This document shows positions 1-12,670 of a stretch of DNA of 64,000 nt, one piece after another. How positions within the stretch are numbered: the stretch's first letter is position 1; each line of letters starts with the position of its first letter. A program made the position numbers and the translations under genes. The DNA comes from Hemerocallis citrina (taxonomy: Eukaryota; Streptophyta; Magnoliopsida; Asparagales; Asphodelaceae): the NCBI GenBank assembly GCA_017893485.1, contig CM030358.1, positions 149,991,368-150,055,367 on the forward strand, given 5' to 3'. A model generated the notes under the pieces. That model worked only from the letters and a program-made list of their open reading frames with translations. It was not told where the DNA came from and searched no databases.

Positions 1-1413
1 TTTTAGTGTTCTGGAAACTAGAAACATAAGGCTATCTTTCATATTTACAAACTTTCATCGTTCAGTGTCAATAGATGGGTTCGAAAAGATCATACGAATT
101 TCAGATAAACACTAAAAATTCTGAATTAACATATTTCATGGTATAAAAGTGATCTAGGGCTATAGTTATCAATTCAATTAGATGATTAACATGGTAAGCA
201 TAATGACAAGGAAATCGTAGCAAGGAAACACAACCATGCATCAATCTAATGCTAAACAATACATCAAATCAATAGCAACCTAAGATACAACTCTACAATA
301 GTTTATCGATGGTATGTACATGCATGAATAATTCCTAAAATCAAAAGATCTACATGAAATGCATGAAAGACACGATCTTTAGAGTCAAATATTGGCACGA
401 AGTCAAGAATAAGAGGATTAACTCGTGTAAATCCTCTACATTCCCAACGAAGAACAAAACAATAACAATATACGATGAATACGATGAGATCTGCTTGCGG
501 GAATTTCAATAAACATTCTTAAATACAAACACAATGAATGATTCAAGAAAGAGACGATGACTTACCTTAATGACGACGTTAGATCCGAATATAGGGAATA
601 ATGGGATTAGGATCTCGGGGCGACATATGCGCTCAACATGCACAAGAGACACGCAGCAAGAGAGCAGCACCAACAGCAAGACTTAGAACAGCAAGGGGGC
701 ACGCTTCAACACAAAGCACACGGAGACAACAGTAAAGACGACGACTAGCTACTGATGGCGAGGGGTGGTCGATAGTGGGTTGCGGCAACACAGAGGAGAA
801 CATGGGCGTGGTCAGTCGACAGGAATAGGGATAGGGTCGAATGGGGTTCTTCGGTGATGGGGCGAAGGTAGCGGTAGTGTGAGGGGCGCTCGGGGTGAGG
901 GACAGCGGTCATTTAATGGTGGTGGACGATAGCAATGGCAACGGCTGGGGCATGACGGCTGACGGCTGACGGTGTGGCAACGTCGAGGAAGAACAGAGGG
1001 GAGCGAGCAGTCGGCAGGCGATCTGGTTGTTGTGGCGACAGCGAGGAGCATGAAGTGGAGAAGAGGCTGTCGACGCTCAGGGGGCTCGAGCGGGGAAGAT
1101 GAAGAGGTGGCTTCGGTTTTGGAAAAGCAGAGGGAGAGAGAAAGGGGAAGGTGATGACGGCTGGGTAATTTAGAATTAAGTTAGAGTAGGGATTAGGGTT
1201 AATTAAGAGGGTGTATATATATAGGATTAAGTTGGGTTAATGGGTAGGAATCCAATAGGAGATGGGTTATTGGGTATGGGTTTGGATCCAAATAGATAAA
1301 TAAATAATACAAATGAAAAGAATATAAATTGGGCTTGAAAATAAATTAGAATTCACAAAAAAAATAGATAAAGTACAATAATAAAATAATTCAGTAGATG
1401 AATTTTAATAAAC
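1..1413. other. Unrecognised AT-rich DNA with a GC-richer core
   Basis: No protein family was recognised. The flanks are AT-rich; positions about 600-1160 are GC-richer and carry short opposed reading frames (812-1051 minus, 972-1154 plus) with skewed Arg/Ser/Pro composition and no domain. Read on the minus strand it looks like a transcript start: TATA run at 1214-1223, purine-poor leader, and a consensus splice donor (AAG|GTAAG) at 565. That fits either a retroelement LTR/leader or the first exon of a host gene outside the window. I could not choose between them. Confidence 0.3.
1214..1223 (-). promoter_or_regulatory. Candidate TATA box, minus strand
   Basis: Alternating TA run 1214-1223 upstream, on the minus strand, of a pyrimidine-rich GC-richer leader and a consensus splice donor at 561-568. 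Support is positional only; simple TA repeats are common in this DNA. Confidence 0.25.
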
Positions 1414-1421
1414 AATCAAAA

Positions 1422-1422
<1 letters not shown>

Positions 1423-1488
<66 letters not shown>
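1423..1488. repeat. AAT trinucleotide microsatellite
   Basis: About 22 uninterrupted TAA/AAT units followed by imperfect units to about 1510. The predicted minus-strand poly-isoleucine frame here is a by-product of the repeat and not a gene. Confidence 0.97.
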
Positions 1489-1982
1489 GAATAAGAATAA
1501 TGATAATAAAAAAAAATCGATCAAATTCGAAATAGAAAATAGAGTAAAAATACACCATTATTCGAATTAAATAAAATTTTCGATCAGAAAACACTTTAAC
1601 AAAAGATCCAAAAACGAATTTAGCACAAAATCTATTTATAAATAATCAAGATATACAAAATACACGAAAAATACTTATTGGCGGGAACGAGGGTTACACA
1701 AAAGGAAATAAAATGCATGATATAAGTAATATTTATTGTTGGTTATTTTTATCTTTATTTTGGGTCGCATTTTGTTGGTTAAGATACGAATGTATATTTT
1801 TGTGTTGCTCGACAAATGTTATGGTGGAGTCACTTTTATTCACGAAAACAAATCTTGATTGAGATGGAAGTGAGCCTAGTTGTATAACATATGTGGATAC
1901 TACTTTTTTTTACTTCTTTTTTCTTATAGGTACTTGTTCGTTTTGTCATAACGGTTACTTGGACTTTACATTTACATACTTT

Positions 1983-1983
1983 T

Positions 1984-2014
<31 letters not shown>

Positions 2015-2021
2015 GGGGGGG
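1983..2021. repeat. Compound (TG)n-G24 tract
   Basis: TG dinucleotide run 1983-1998 passing directly into 24 consecutive G (1998-2021). It ends about 15 bp before the Cop1 target duplication. Confidence 0.95.
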
Positions 2022-2040
2022 CAGGGAAAATACATATACA

Positions 2041-2322
2041 TGTTAGAGATTATAAGAGATAACAATAATAGAAATTAGGGTTAGGGTTAATATCTCTACT
2101 GCTTGAGATATTATACCATGCTTATCATAAATTGAAATATCACAAGGGCACTACCTCTAGATCAGTATATATTTGATTAAACAGGGTTTAGGGTACTGGG
2201 CGTCATGCCTAGTCAACCCGGTCCAACAATTAACAGATAACACATGAAAGTACGTGTTGCCCCATAGAATATTATACACAATAATATTCTATTATATTGA
2301 GAATATAACTATATATCCAACA
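2041..2322 (-). repeat. Cop1 3' LTR
   Basis: 282 bp, beginning TGTTAGAG and ending CCAACA on the plus strand. It contains two TTAGGG-like units that are ordinary LTR sequence, since they recur in the other LTR. Confidence 0.88.
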
Positions 2323-3639
2323 ATCTATTCCTATATTCTCAATATATTAGGCAATGCTCTGTTATATCATTGGATCATAAAAGATTATAGTTCCTAGACT
2401 AAATCAATTATAACTCGAGTAATACAAATCAGACTAAACCAAAATAAACAAATAGTTCAAAGACTATACCAGAACATAATAGTTCACAATGACTAAATCA
2501 ACTGGAGAAATCTATCATAGTTTCAAAATCAACAAAGCAAATAAACTCCAAGAAAAAAATATGAGTTTTAAACTCATGAACACAAGAGTCATAAACTCAA
2601 TAGAAGTTTTACCAAGCAAGTGATAAATTTATTCTCGAGAGAAATAAACTGAAACTCTATCATTTCATACTACTTTATATTACTCCTCCATTTTGAGCAA
2701 ATCAATATTTTGAAATCTATAATGACATACTCAACTCCTCCATCTTCGCTAGTTTATTGAAAACATGAATATCAAGAGACACATATCTAAGAATTCCAAT
2801 AAATTTCACAAAGTATCTAGTCCCACAAAAAAACTTAGTACAATTCATAATTAGCTTAGCAAAAATATAACGCAAACATCGCAGTCAAGTTTCTTTAACA
2901 AAATAAAGAACAAGAACTATTATAGTTTATACACAAGAAGTATACTATGTTTCATATTAGAATCGTAGAACAGTCAAATCAATTATGGCTAATTCTAAAT
3001 TATCAAAATTGGAATGAAACATGAATCCATAAAAGAGATATATCATCAAAATTGGAATGATATAACGACATTCTAAACATCGGAAATACATCAACAAGTT
3101 TTCACACTTTCTTTTGGAATAATAAGACGATTCTAAGTAAATTATAAAAATATATAACATCATCAAAATTGGAATGAAATTATATATTAACAAAATTTAT
3201 ATAGAACTTCTCAAATTATCTAAAGCATGCTAACTGCCTAAAATTGATACTTAAGTTTGAACTTCTCTATGGCTCCAATTGGATTCTAATTTTCAAAACA
3301 ACTAGGATGTTAAAACTTTTGGCTCAATAGCTTTTAACTTCATTTCCCCTACAGTTTGATAATTAGATCACTTTTGAGTCTCTTAGCAAGAGCATTAGTT
3401 ATATTTTATCTCAATTGTACTTTATTTATGAGAAAATTTAACTAGGTTTTTTTTCAGCCGTAATATACTCCTCTGACTATTATAAAGTGAGTTATGAGCT
3501 ACAGTGCATTGTAGCTTGATAGTCGACGAATATAATTAGAGAGTACTTAAACTTCTTAATGGATGACTAGAAACAAGTTCTTCAATCCACCCAGCCTCTT
3601 TTCTTGCATAGGGTAACACATAGAGGTTTGATTTCAAGG

Positions 3640-4320
3640 ATGATAACACAGTGCTTGTTTGTCTTTTAATTTTCATAACATTTATGTTCTTCCTAGTGTA
3701 AACACATATCCACTAGTTATCGACTTTCACTAAATTCTGAGCAGTATAATGCATCAGATCATCCATTCATTCCTAAAGAATGACTAGAGTAGCACAAAGC
3801 AAACTCTTAAGTACCTCTCAAGTATCTCATTAGTCTCTTAGGGCTCTTCAATGTGTACTAATAGGACTACTACTGAATCTGCATATCATACCTACCTCAA
3901 AGGCTATGTCTGTTAGTGCAAATATTTGTACATATGAGACTTTTAATAAGTTTTGAATGATCTAACTGTCTCATATTTGCACCATCATTAGGTGTCAACC
4001 TTTATACAATGATCTAACTGTCTCATAGTTGCACCATCATTAGGTGTCAACCTTTATCATAATCATAAGGTATTTCAAAACACACTTTCAATCACTACAT
4101 TCCCACTTTTGGAACACATTATTGATTTGATGATTTTGACTAAGGGTTATCCCTTGCCAACCGAGCTTCACCCTTATACCTAATATGGTGTCCACAACAC
4201 TTAGGTATTTCATGTTGAATTCTTTGGATAGCACAGTTTTAACTTTATTTATAATAGAGAGGTCACTTCCAATCAACAAGCATAACAACAATATACAAAT
4301 AAATGAAGACAATTATATTT
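3640..4320 (-). pseudogene. Cop1 reverse transcriptase / RNase H remnant
   Basis: The minus-strand frame 4088-4312 contains the stretch IGSDLSIINKVK, then a match to the copia pattern 'ILGI.....GI.LSQ..YI', which follows the YVDD box in copia RT; the box itself is corrupted. Further downstream, split by stops and frame changes, are a copy of the RPD..RYL(K/R)G region (about 3790-3860) and of the STSGYVFT motif (about 3700) at the start of copia RNase H. The fragments are in the right order. No functional protein can be made. Confidence 0.75.
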
Positions 4321-7260
4321 GACTCATCACAGAATTAAAGACATTTATTTGAATTACTTAATTCAAATCTAAGCTCTTTAAAATTTTGTCAAATTATTTG
4401 TGCTTCAATTTTAAGACTATTTATTAAAAAAAAAGCATAAAATGATTTTACCAATTTGTAAATCTTGTTCGCTAAACATATTAGTGCAATTTTTTCAGTA
4501 CAAAACAGTTTAGTATAAATTTTTTTAATACAAAACATCAAGTACAAAACTTTTTAAACATCTTACCTAAATAACAAAATTTTTAATATATGTAAGAGTA
4601 AGAAGAATACTTATTGTAGCAATATGACAGATATGTGAGTAGACTTCAAACAAATCTTCCTCACTTATCTCAGCCAATCCTTTAGCTGCTAAAAATGCAT
4701 TAAAATTGCAACTGAACATTTTAAAACTAAGCTTCTACTACAAAACCCCACTTACTTACTATAGTTTTAGCCCATTTCGGCAAATCAACTAAATTAAAGT
4801 ATTATTGTATCACAACAAATTTATTTCATTATGTACTAAAGACTCTTCTTGCCTCATCTGCCATTGAAATTTTAAGTGTCAGTAAGGCAGCTTCTTAATT
4901 CTAACTATGAACTATTGACTGTGTCTGTATGACTAGATAATTTCATACATTTATCTTTGATGAACACATCATCAAAAAACTCTGCAAGTTTAGATTATTC
5001 TAACACAAATTAGATAGATCCAACATCTGTCCATAGAACTATATTTTGCACTTTCTAAGCACACACAAATATTTGTTATAGATCATACTTTAGGCCTTCT
5101 AGGGTCATGTACTCTAACAAATGTACAACATCACATGTTTTCACTTTAGAATTTAACGTTTCACTAAATGTTTGATTCTAACTTTTATCAATACCGTTTT
5201 GACTATAGTAAATAGAGTGCACTAGAGATTATGCCAAATGCAAAATTGTTAAAACATATTCACCACCTCTATCAAATATGAAATCTTTTGATCTTAGCAT
5301 TTAACTAGATTTCAATTCATTAAAATAACGAGTGCTTCATTCTCCATATATATATGACAAACATTCAATAATCAACTACATAAGTGATAAAATAATTCTG
5401 ACCAATTATTATCTCATCTAGTCACAAAATTACTGAGATCACAAATATCCGAATGTATTGACTCAAGAAATTGTCTACTCCTAGAGATCATACTAAATGG
5501 TTCTCTAGTGATCGTAATCTGAGCACAAATTTCAAAATTTTCATATTTAATAAGGTGTTATTTAGCAGAGTTATGAGTTTTATCAAGAATAAAAAATTTA
5601 ATATATAGTCCACATATTCTAGCCTATTATGTCGTATTCAAGGACTACACAAATTAGAACTTCTATTATCAGTTTTTTTGTTTGTTAAACTTTACTTGTA
5701 CATGCAATAAACTATATTATGTACATTGGAATAATAGTAATAAAATATGAGTTAATATAAAATTACTCTATTATATTTCACAAAATGTTTGATTTCTCTC
5801 GTGGTTCTAACAATGTCAATTGCTCAAACACATTGAGCAAAGAGTTCTTTCCTATATTCGTTCTTCATCATCTTCGAAACGTTAAACGGGATAATGACCA
5901 ATATTTTATAATTCAATTTTGCACACATAGTATACTGAATAAGAAAGAGTAAAGCGTAACTAAATAGAGTCATATCATGAAATTCAAGATGCTCTCATCT
6001 AAGTTACAGATATTTTTTTATATCTTATACATCAATCTTTATTAAAGAAGCAAAAATATGATCTCACACACAAACAGTAAGCAATGGGTTTGTCAATATA
6101 TATCTATACAAGTAGCATGACAAAGCACACTTAACAACCCTTAACATTCTAGTTTTCAAAGCGAGACCAACTATGATCTAAAACCTTCCAATCATATGAT
6201 CAAACGCACGAAACGTTTACACATTCATCACACAAAAATACTAAAATATATTAGAGTAGATCGTACCGACACTTCAAGTTAGAAGTGTTTTTCAAATTCA
6301 ATGGAGAAGCCTGCGTAGTGCAGACTTATTTTGCCGTGACGCAAATCCATTATCTCCAATACACACAATTTGTAAGTAACTTTGAAGTTCCTACATTCAT
6401 CAAATTGTTAAAGATTAGCCAATTAAATGAATTATTAGTACTATCTAATTCACAATAATTAAATTGGAGATACAATTTTATAGTCAAAGCCTATAATTTA
6501 TTAAAATAAATATTTGATCCTTAGCACGTAGTCAAAACAGTTAATCAAACTTGTATTTAATTAGACAATGATTAACACGGTTTTAAACTTTAGCACTTAG
6601 CAACAACAAATAATTAAAATATATATGCAGGTAAAGAACTTATCTTTAATTTCATATATGATCCAGTCCAGTTGAATCATATATGGATCTAGTCCAAACA
6701 ACATCCTTACTGCCTATACTATCTCCAAAAGTTTCATCCACATATTATATTTGTGCTTTCATCTTCCAACTGTTAAATTCAGAATTATCAAACGTATCGA
6801 GTTTCGGATTCTTGTACGCCTAATCAAGTTTTTCCATCGTAAAGGAATAAACTTGAATTCCAAAATCTAGAGAGTTTATTCTGAATAATTACTAGTAGCG
6901 TACTTTCAGTAAAAGGAAGAATTTTTCTGTAAAACTGCCTGATAAACAATAATATAGAAGATTAATTAAATAAATCAGCACAGATTTTAAAGTTTAAAGT
7001 TGAATGAATCTTGATGAAGATCAAGACGTTTGGATCTAAATTGGAAGTACAGTCGCTGCTTCTCCCAAATAAAACCACCAAACATAAACTAATCGCCATT
7101 GAAATCTCGAATCTCGGTCAAACCACAACACAACGGAGATCCTATGCTCAACCCGGAACACACTACAGCAAAAACCTAGCAAATAGGACCCTTTGCCTTT
7201 GTCAGATTTGACTTAAAAGATCAACAAGGAAAATCCCTTCCCAAGGCCAAACACAGAACA

Positions 7261-7430
7261 CCAAAACCACCAATGGAATATTTGGATCTGAACATATCCG
7301 AACCCGATCACTATGTGGCGCTCAAGAAACAAGAGAAGGAGCTGTTGTGGGGATGTGGCTGCTGGTGGCTACGGCGAACGCGGCGACGACCCCTTTGGTG
7401 AGATCCGACAACCTCTCTCTCTAATCTAAA
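7261..7430. other. GC-richer segment inside Cop1 near its 5' LTR
   Basis: A short GC-richer stretch in otherwise AT-rich element DNA. It could be leader or acquired sequence. No frame longer than about 65 codons and no recognisable domain (7011-7211 included). Confidence 0.25.
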
Positions 7431-7459
7431 AAAAACTAATTTAAGTTATATCACTAGAT

Positions 7460-7740
7460 TATTAGAGATAATGAGAGCTAATAATAAGAGAAATTAGGGT
7501 TAGAGTTAATATCCCTAGTGCTTGATATATTATATCATTCTTATCATAAATTGAAATATCACAAGGGTACTACCTCTAGACTAGTACATATGAGATTAAA
7601 CTGGGTTTAGGGTACTGGATTCATGCCCAGTCAATCCGGTCCAACAATTAACGGATAACACGTGAAAGCACGTATTGTCCAATCGAACAGTATACATAAT
7701 AATATTCTATTATATTGAGAATATACCTATATATCCAGTA
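7460..7740 (-). repeat. Cop1 5' LTR
   Basis: 281 bp counterpart of 2041-2322, with both terminal dinucleotides mutated (TA...TA on the plus strand). TSD copy ATACA follows at 7741-7745. No convincing primer-binding site lies next to it. Confidence 0.85.
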
Positions 7741-7900
7741 ATACATACATTAGAAAATGATTATGTGACGTAAATGTAATTCTAACGTACGAACTACTAC
7801 GAAGGTAGGATTACTATGTGAGCTAACAAATGACTCAAAATTTTATCAGAATCGAAATTCATAGCTTTGTTTTTTTAAATGGTTGGTTGCCAAAATTCTA

Positions 7901-7943
7901 GGATTTGGATCCTCTACACTGTCAGTAATCAAGTGAAGGGTAC
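7901..7943 (+). repeat. MU1 left TIR, outer part (continues at 43666)
   Basis: Runs from the terminal GGATTTGGATCC to the TatA insertion site. It continues at 43666-43765 on the far side of TatA. Confidence 0.6.
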
Positions 7944-8480
7944 TGATATGGGTCAGATGACGTGGCCCCTCTTGGTCCACAGGATCCCCTCAGAAACCGT
8001 TCACCCCTGATCATCAGGTCTACCTGGTCTGCCCTAAGCCTCCTGGGCTTCTGCCACGTCAGGCCCACAGGCAACTGGGTCCAGACCCGGCCCCAAACAG
8101 GTCCAGACTCGCTTGGCACTGCCTATAAATACCAGGCCCTCTCCCCCTTCAAAAGATAATCAATTTATCCCATCTAAAAACCCTAGTTACTGTGACACTT
8201 CAGTGACTAACTAGATCGTCGGAGGGCCTGCCACCGAGATCAACCCCGGTGTTCCTAGGCTGAGTGCAGGTACACGAGACCTCCGGATTCGAGCTTCCAG
8301 ATACGAGCCGAGCCTCCAGATCCGAGCCGAGCATCCGACCACCACCTCACTCCCACTTACTCTCGAGCCGTTCCCTCAGCTGAGGGTCAGGCGTACCATC
8401 CAGTACCGAAGCTTCTGCAAAATTACAAATTAAGAGAACTCACACCTGGTGCAGCCACCCCCAAAAAACAAACCGCATCA
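7944..8480 (+). repeat. TatA 5' LTR
   Basis: 537 bp, TGATATGG...CGCATCA. TATA box TATAAATA at 8124-8131, about 40 bp upstream of an AATCAATTTATC block shared with the 3' LTR. The U5 end AAACCGCATCA is shared with TatB. Confidence 0.93.
8124..8131 (+). promoter_or_regulatory. TATA box of TatA 5' LTR
   Basis: TATAAATA in the same context (C-TATAAATA-CCAG) as in the TatA 3' LTR (43337-43344) and the TatB LTRs (19544-19551, 38326-38333). Confidence 0.8.
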
Positions 8481-8500
8481 GGTTGCGCCGTCTGTGGGAA
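8481..8500 (+). promoter_or_regulatory. TatA primer-binding site region
   Basis: GCGCCGTCTGTGGGAA begins four bases after the LTR end. The same block follows the LTR in TatB (19846 on) and, as GTCGTCTGTGGGAA, in TatN (61969 on), so it is conserved as a PBS should be. I did not assign the tRNA. Confidence 0.6.
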
Positions 8501-8563
8501 AACCTCGGTACGGACATCAATCCAAACACATCCATTAACAGCATCCCATCAATCCGAGCTCAC

Positions 8564-10120
8564 ATGGCACCCAAGCCTAGGAGAGCTGTCACCTCCACTC
8601 GTCATCAGGACGGCCCTCCTCAGGATGTCCCGGCCGACACTCCTGGATCCAACAATTCGAGGATCAACCTCGGACCCGGAGCGGGCACCTCTCGCTCAGT
8701 CGCAACCGACCTGCGTCGGGTCATCCAGGATAGACAGGCCAGTCAAACTAGGGGAGGGACCGATTCTAACTCGGCCTCGAACCATCCCAGGCATCCGTCC
8801 CGAGAACAGGAACTGACACTTAGTCGCATCGACCGGAGGCCGCCACCTCAACGCGACCTGGCCGAACGGGCTCCGATCACCCACCGTGAGTTCCAAGACT
8901 TCCAGAACGAGATTGTGGAGGCCATCCTAGGGACCCCTGTCAACGAGACGCTCCACCGCTTATACGCTCGGTCGAATACCGGAGCCAGTGCATCCCGCAG
9001 CTCGACAGCCCCGCCGAAGTATGACGAGGACATCCTGAGACGCCTCCAAGAAATGGAGAATCGCCTCGACCACTTTGGCGATGGCGGCGCGAGGCCGGCT
9101 CAGGGTTATAGGCCGATCCGACCTCCTTTCTTCGTTGCAATCCTGCAAGCAGAAATACTCTAGAATTTCCGACCTCCCCAATTCGAGACCTATGACGGCG
9201 AGGGTGATCCTGCTGATCACATGGAGGGTTTCAAGACCCTCATGATGATTCACATCGCTTCGGATCCCCTCCTATGCCGTGCCTTCCCTGCCACCCTTCG
9301 GGGTCCGGTTCGGGAATGGTTCTCTAAGCTCGTCCCCGGCTTGATCTATTCATTTGACCAGCTAGAGGCCAATTTCCTGGCCTACTTCGTAACCAGCAGG
9401 AAAGCCAAGAAGACGAGTGCGTCCCTACTAGACCTCCGACAAAAGGAAGGGGAGCCACTCCGGCAGTTCATCCGGAGATTCACCACGGAGGCGAGGTCGG
9501 TCTCCTCCCTCGACACTGGGGTCACCTCGGCAGCGTTCTGGCACAAAGTCCGGCACGGCCAGCTGAAGGCATCCCTGGCGAAGAAGCCTCCCCAAGATTT
9601 CCCTGACCTTCTCAATTGGGTCGAAAAGTACATTTGGGCCGAGGAGGCCCTAAATCCAAAGGATGCCAAGGAGGTCCCAGGGAAGGGGAAGCGCAAGGCC
9701 GATGAGGCAGAGCCAGCAAAGAAGGTTCCAAAAGACAGGACCATCACGAAGAGGGTCCCTCCAGTCCCATGCTTCGAGAGGTACACACCAATGACACATA
9801 ACGTGTCGGCTATCCTCTTAGCAATCGAGGATAGGGACCCCATCCAGATGCCCCCTCGATCGACCAATAACAAGAAAAGGGATCAGCAGTTCTATTGTAG
9901 CTTCCACCGGGACAATGGGCACGACACCGACTACTGCCGGTCCCTAAGGACAAAATCGAGGCCCCCATCCAACGACGGTACCTCCGAGAATTCAAACAGG
10001 AAGATGCCCGGGACCAAAAAGACACGAGGAACCGGAGGCCTTTCCCTCCTCCTTGCACGCCCAAACCATGTCCCGAGCGGAACCCCAAGCCTAAAGAGAC
10101 CGGAGGTCAAGCCATCCTAC
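8564..10120 (+). pseudogene. TatA gag, broken
   Basis: Starts at ATG 8564 (MAPKPRR). Basic, Pro/Arg-rich N-terminus, then the retrotransposon gag core (Pfam Retrotrans_gag type; conserved DPADHMEGFKTLMMIH and FPATLRGP...WFSKL) at about 9180-9640, and the Cys/His block FYCSFHRDNGHDTDYC at about 9890. It packages RNA and builds the particle in intact relatives. An in-frame TAG at 9161-9163 replaces the Arg codon present in TatB, and a 1-nt frameshift follows the Cys/His block near 9950. TatA cannot make full-length Gag. Confidence 0.85.
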
Positions 10121-10785
10121 ATTGTATCCATGGGGGGCCCATGGGAGGAGAATCCATCACTTCTCGCAAGGCATTTTTCCAAGAGGTAAACGCCGTCCGA
10201 GGTTTCCTTTCCCCCCAGGTTCAGCAGCTCCCTGTCTCTTTCTCAGGAAAAGACCTGGAGGGGGTCCGGCTCCCGCACTGCGATGCGCTCATCATCAGAC
10301 TCGTCATGGCAAACTACGAGGTCTGTTGAATCCTCGTAGACAATGGGAGCTTGGTGAACATCCTCTTTCTGGAAGCATTTGAGAACCTCAAGCTCCTCCG
10401 AGACAAGCTGAAGCCAGTCGGGTACACCCTGCACGGTTTCTCCGACGTCCCAGTACCAATCGAGGGGATTGTGACCTTGGATGTCACCACCGGTACGACC
10501 CCTCACCGACGGACCGAGTCAATGGACTTCATGGTTGTGAACATCAAGGCAGCTTACAATGCCATCCTCGGCCAACCGGGGCTCTGTTCCCTCCAGGCTG
10601 TTCCCTCGGCCTACCACCTTAAGTTGAAGTTCCCTACCGAGTCAGGTGTCGGGGTCATCCCAAGGAACCAGGAAGCAACACGATCATGCTACATGACGGT
10701 AGTCTGGGGCGGTGTGTTCCCCCTGGATGTCGTCGAGCTGCAGCCCAAAAGAAGCCAGCCCGAGCCCGAGTCGGCGATGAATTAG
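10118..10785 (+). pseudogene. TatA aspartic protease, broken
   Basis: Contains the conserved HGGPMGGES stretch and the active-site motif ILVDNGSLVNILF (about 10330-10370). A TGA at 10327-10329 sits just before the active site where TatB has an Arg codon (CGA), a typical methylated-cytosine transition. A further frameshift near 10780 separates it from RT. Confidence 0.82.
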
Positions 10786-11860
10786 AGGAAGTCTCATTCG
10801 AGAAAGGGGACATGTCGAAGTGGTTCCGCGTGAGCTGCTCCCTCGCTCCCAACCTCATGTCCGACCTGATCGATTGCATTCACCGCAATGTCGACCTCTT
10901 CACCTGGAAGCCCTCCAATATGCCCGGGATCTCCGAAGACCTGATTATGCACAAACTCAGCATAATCTCTGGCTCAAAGCCGATTGTCCATAAGCGACAT
11001 AAGTTTGCCCCGAAGAGGCAGCAGGCAGTGAAAGCGGAGGTGGACAAACTCTTATCCGCCCGGTTCATACAGGAGGTCAGCTACCCTAAGTGGATGGCGA
11101 ACGTCGTGATGGTCAGAAAGGCAAGCGGGAGCTGGAGGATCTGTATAGACTTCATCGATCTTAACAAGGCATGCCCGAAAGATCCATTCCTTCTCCCTCG
11201 CATCGATGCTCCGATCGACGCGACGTGGGTCACGAGCTCCTTTCTTTCATGGATGCCTTCTCACGATTCAACCAGATCGAAATGTTCCCCCCTAATATAG
11301 ACAAGACGTCCTTCGTCACCGACCAAGGTCTTTATTACTATCGGGTTATGCCCTTCGGGCTGAAGAATGCCAGTGCCACTTATCAAAGGCTCGTCAAACC
11401 GAGTCTTCAAGGATCAGATCGGTCACAACATGGAGGTATACATCGACGACATGCTCGTCAAAAGCCAGTGAGGATAGGACCACGTCGCCGAACTAGAAGA
11501 AGCCTTTGGGGTCCTTCGGACCCACAATATGAGACTCAATCCGGCGAAATGTGCATTCGGCGTCTCCTCAGGGAAATTCCTCGGGTTCATCGTCAGTCAG
11601 CGCGGCATCAAGGTGAACCCCGAGAAGATCCAGGCCATAATAGACATGGCCCCTCCTAGAAACATCAAAGAAGTCCAGAGGCTTACGGGAATACTGGTGG
11701 CCATCGACCGTTTTCTGTCCAAGTTTGGAGAGAAGTCCCTCCCATTCTTCAAAGCTTTGCACGGAACCGGAGGCTTTGAGTGGGGTACTCAGCAGCAAGA
11801 GGCGTTCGCCCAATTAAAAGAGTACCTCGTCAATCTTCCTTTCCTCAGCAAGCCCGAACC
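10783..11860 (+). pseudogene. TatA reverse transcriptase, broken
   Basis: RT blocks appear in order across three frames: KVDKLL-type entry, ICIDFIDLNKACPKD (about 11140), LLSFMDAFS, FVTDQGLYYYRVMPFGLKNA, the catalytic box as YIDD (about 11445) and the NPAKCAFGV...GFIVSQRGI thumb region (about 11535-11600). Frameshifts lie near 11225 and 11400, and a TGA follows the catalytic box. Alignment with TatB shows nothing large is missing. Confidence 0.85.
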
Positions 11861-12670
11861 AGGTGAGCCCCTCTGGCTTTATCTCTCGGCCTCGAAAAAT
11901 ATGCTCATTACTGTTCTCGTTCGAGAAGAGGACGGAGTCCAAAGGCCACTGTACTATGTGAACAAGGTTCTGCTCGTGGCCGAGACCAGATACTCACAAA
12001 TGGAAAAGGTGGCATACGCCCTGGTCATGACCGCGCAAAATCTCTGCCCCTATTTCCAAGCGCATTCAATTCAGGTCCTCACAGACCAGCCTCTGAAGGA
12101 CGTACTCTAAAAACCCGAGAGCTTCGGCCGACTGGTGAAATGGTCGATCGAGCTCAGTCAATACGACATCGGCTATCAGCCAAGAACAGCCATCAAGGGA
12201 CAGGCTCTCGCCGAGTTCATCACGAAATGCACCACCTCCGAGCAACCCGAAAGTGGGGAGGCCGACCAGACGTGGAAAGTTTACGTCGACGGCTCTTCCT
12301 GTGAAGCGGGGAGCGGTGCGGGCATCATCCTGCGCGGACCTGAAAATTTCCTTCTTCAATATTACCTCCGCCTCAACTTTCCAGCCTCCAACAATGAGGT
12401 CGAATATGAGGCCATGATTGCCGGGCTCACCCTGGCACATCAGGAAGGCGCCAGACAGATTAGGGCCTTCAGCGACTCTCAACTCGTGGTCAATCAGATC
12501 ACCGGAGAGTACGAGGCCCGCGACGATCGGATGATCCGGTACTTGGCCGTGGTCCAGCAGCTCTTGGCATCCTTTAACGAGTCTGCAGTCTTAAGGATCC
12601 CCAGAGAGCAAAATGCCCAGGCCGACGCCCTGTCAAAGTTAGCCTCCTCGTCCATCGAAGTTCTCGATCG
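11770..12670 (+). pseudogene. TatA RNase H plus second RNase H, broken
   Basis: A degenerate retroviral RNase H-like segment (WLYLSAS...PLYYVNKVLL...YFQAH...VLTDQPLK, 11870-12100) is followed, after a TAA at 12108-12110, by a second RNase H: YVDGSS at about 12285, EYEAM at 12400, FSDSQLVVNQ at 12470 and NAQADALS at 12610. All four acidic positions of this second domain are kept. Possession of two RNase H domains is the established hallmark of the Tat lineage. Confidence 0.85.

Larger units (their letters stand above)
2041..7740 (-). mobile_element. Cop1: degraded Ty1/copia LTR retrotransposon
   Basis: Two direct repeats, 2041-2322 and 7460-7740, share most of their sequence and are flanked by the 5-bp duplication ATACA (2036-2040 and 7741-7745), which defines one 5.7-kb insertion. 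The left copy keeps TG...CA ends; both right-copy ends have mutated. Copia RT and RNase H remnants read on the minus strand (3640-4320), so the 5' LTR is the right copy. LTR divergence and the many stops mark it as old. Most of the rest of the interior (2323-3600, 4330-7260) is AT-rich with no recognisable domain; gag and integrase were not identified. Confidence 0.88.

Noticed and set aside
2070..2092. Telomere-like TTAGGG units
   Set aside because: Only two units, repeated at the same place in the other Cop1 LTR (7495-7510), so it is ordinary LTR sequence.
9382..9873. 163-codon minus frame opposite TatA gag; also 21520-22392 minus opposite TatB protease/RT
   Set aside because: Mirror frames of GC-rich coding sequence; no domain, and the plus strand holds the recognised gag-pol.
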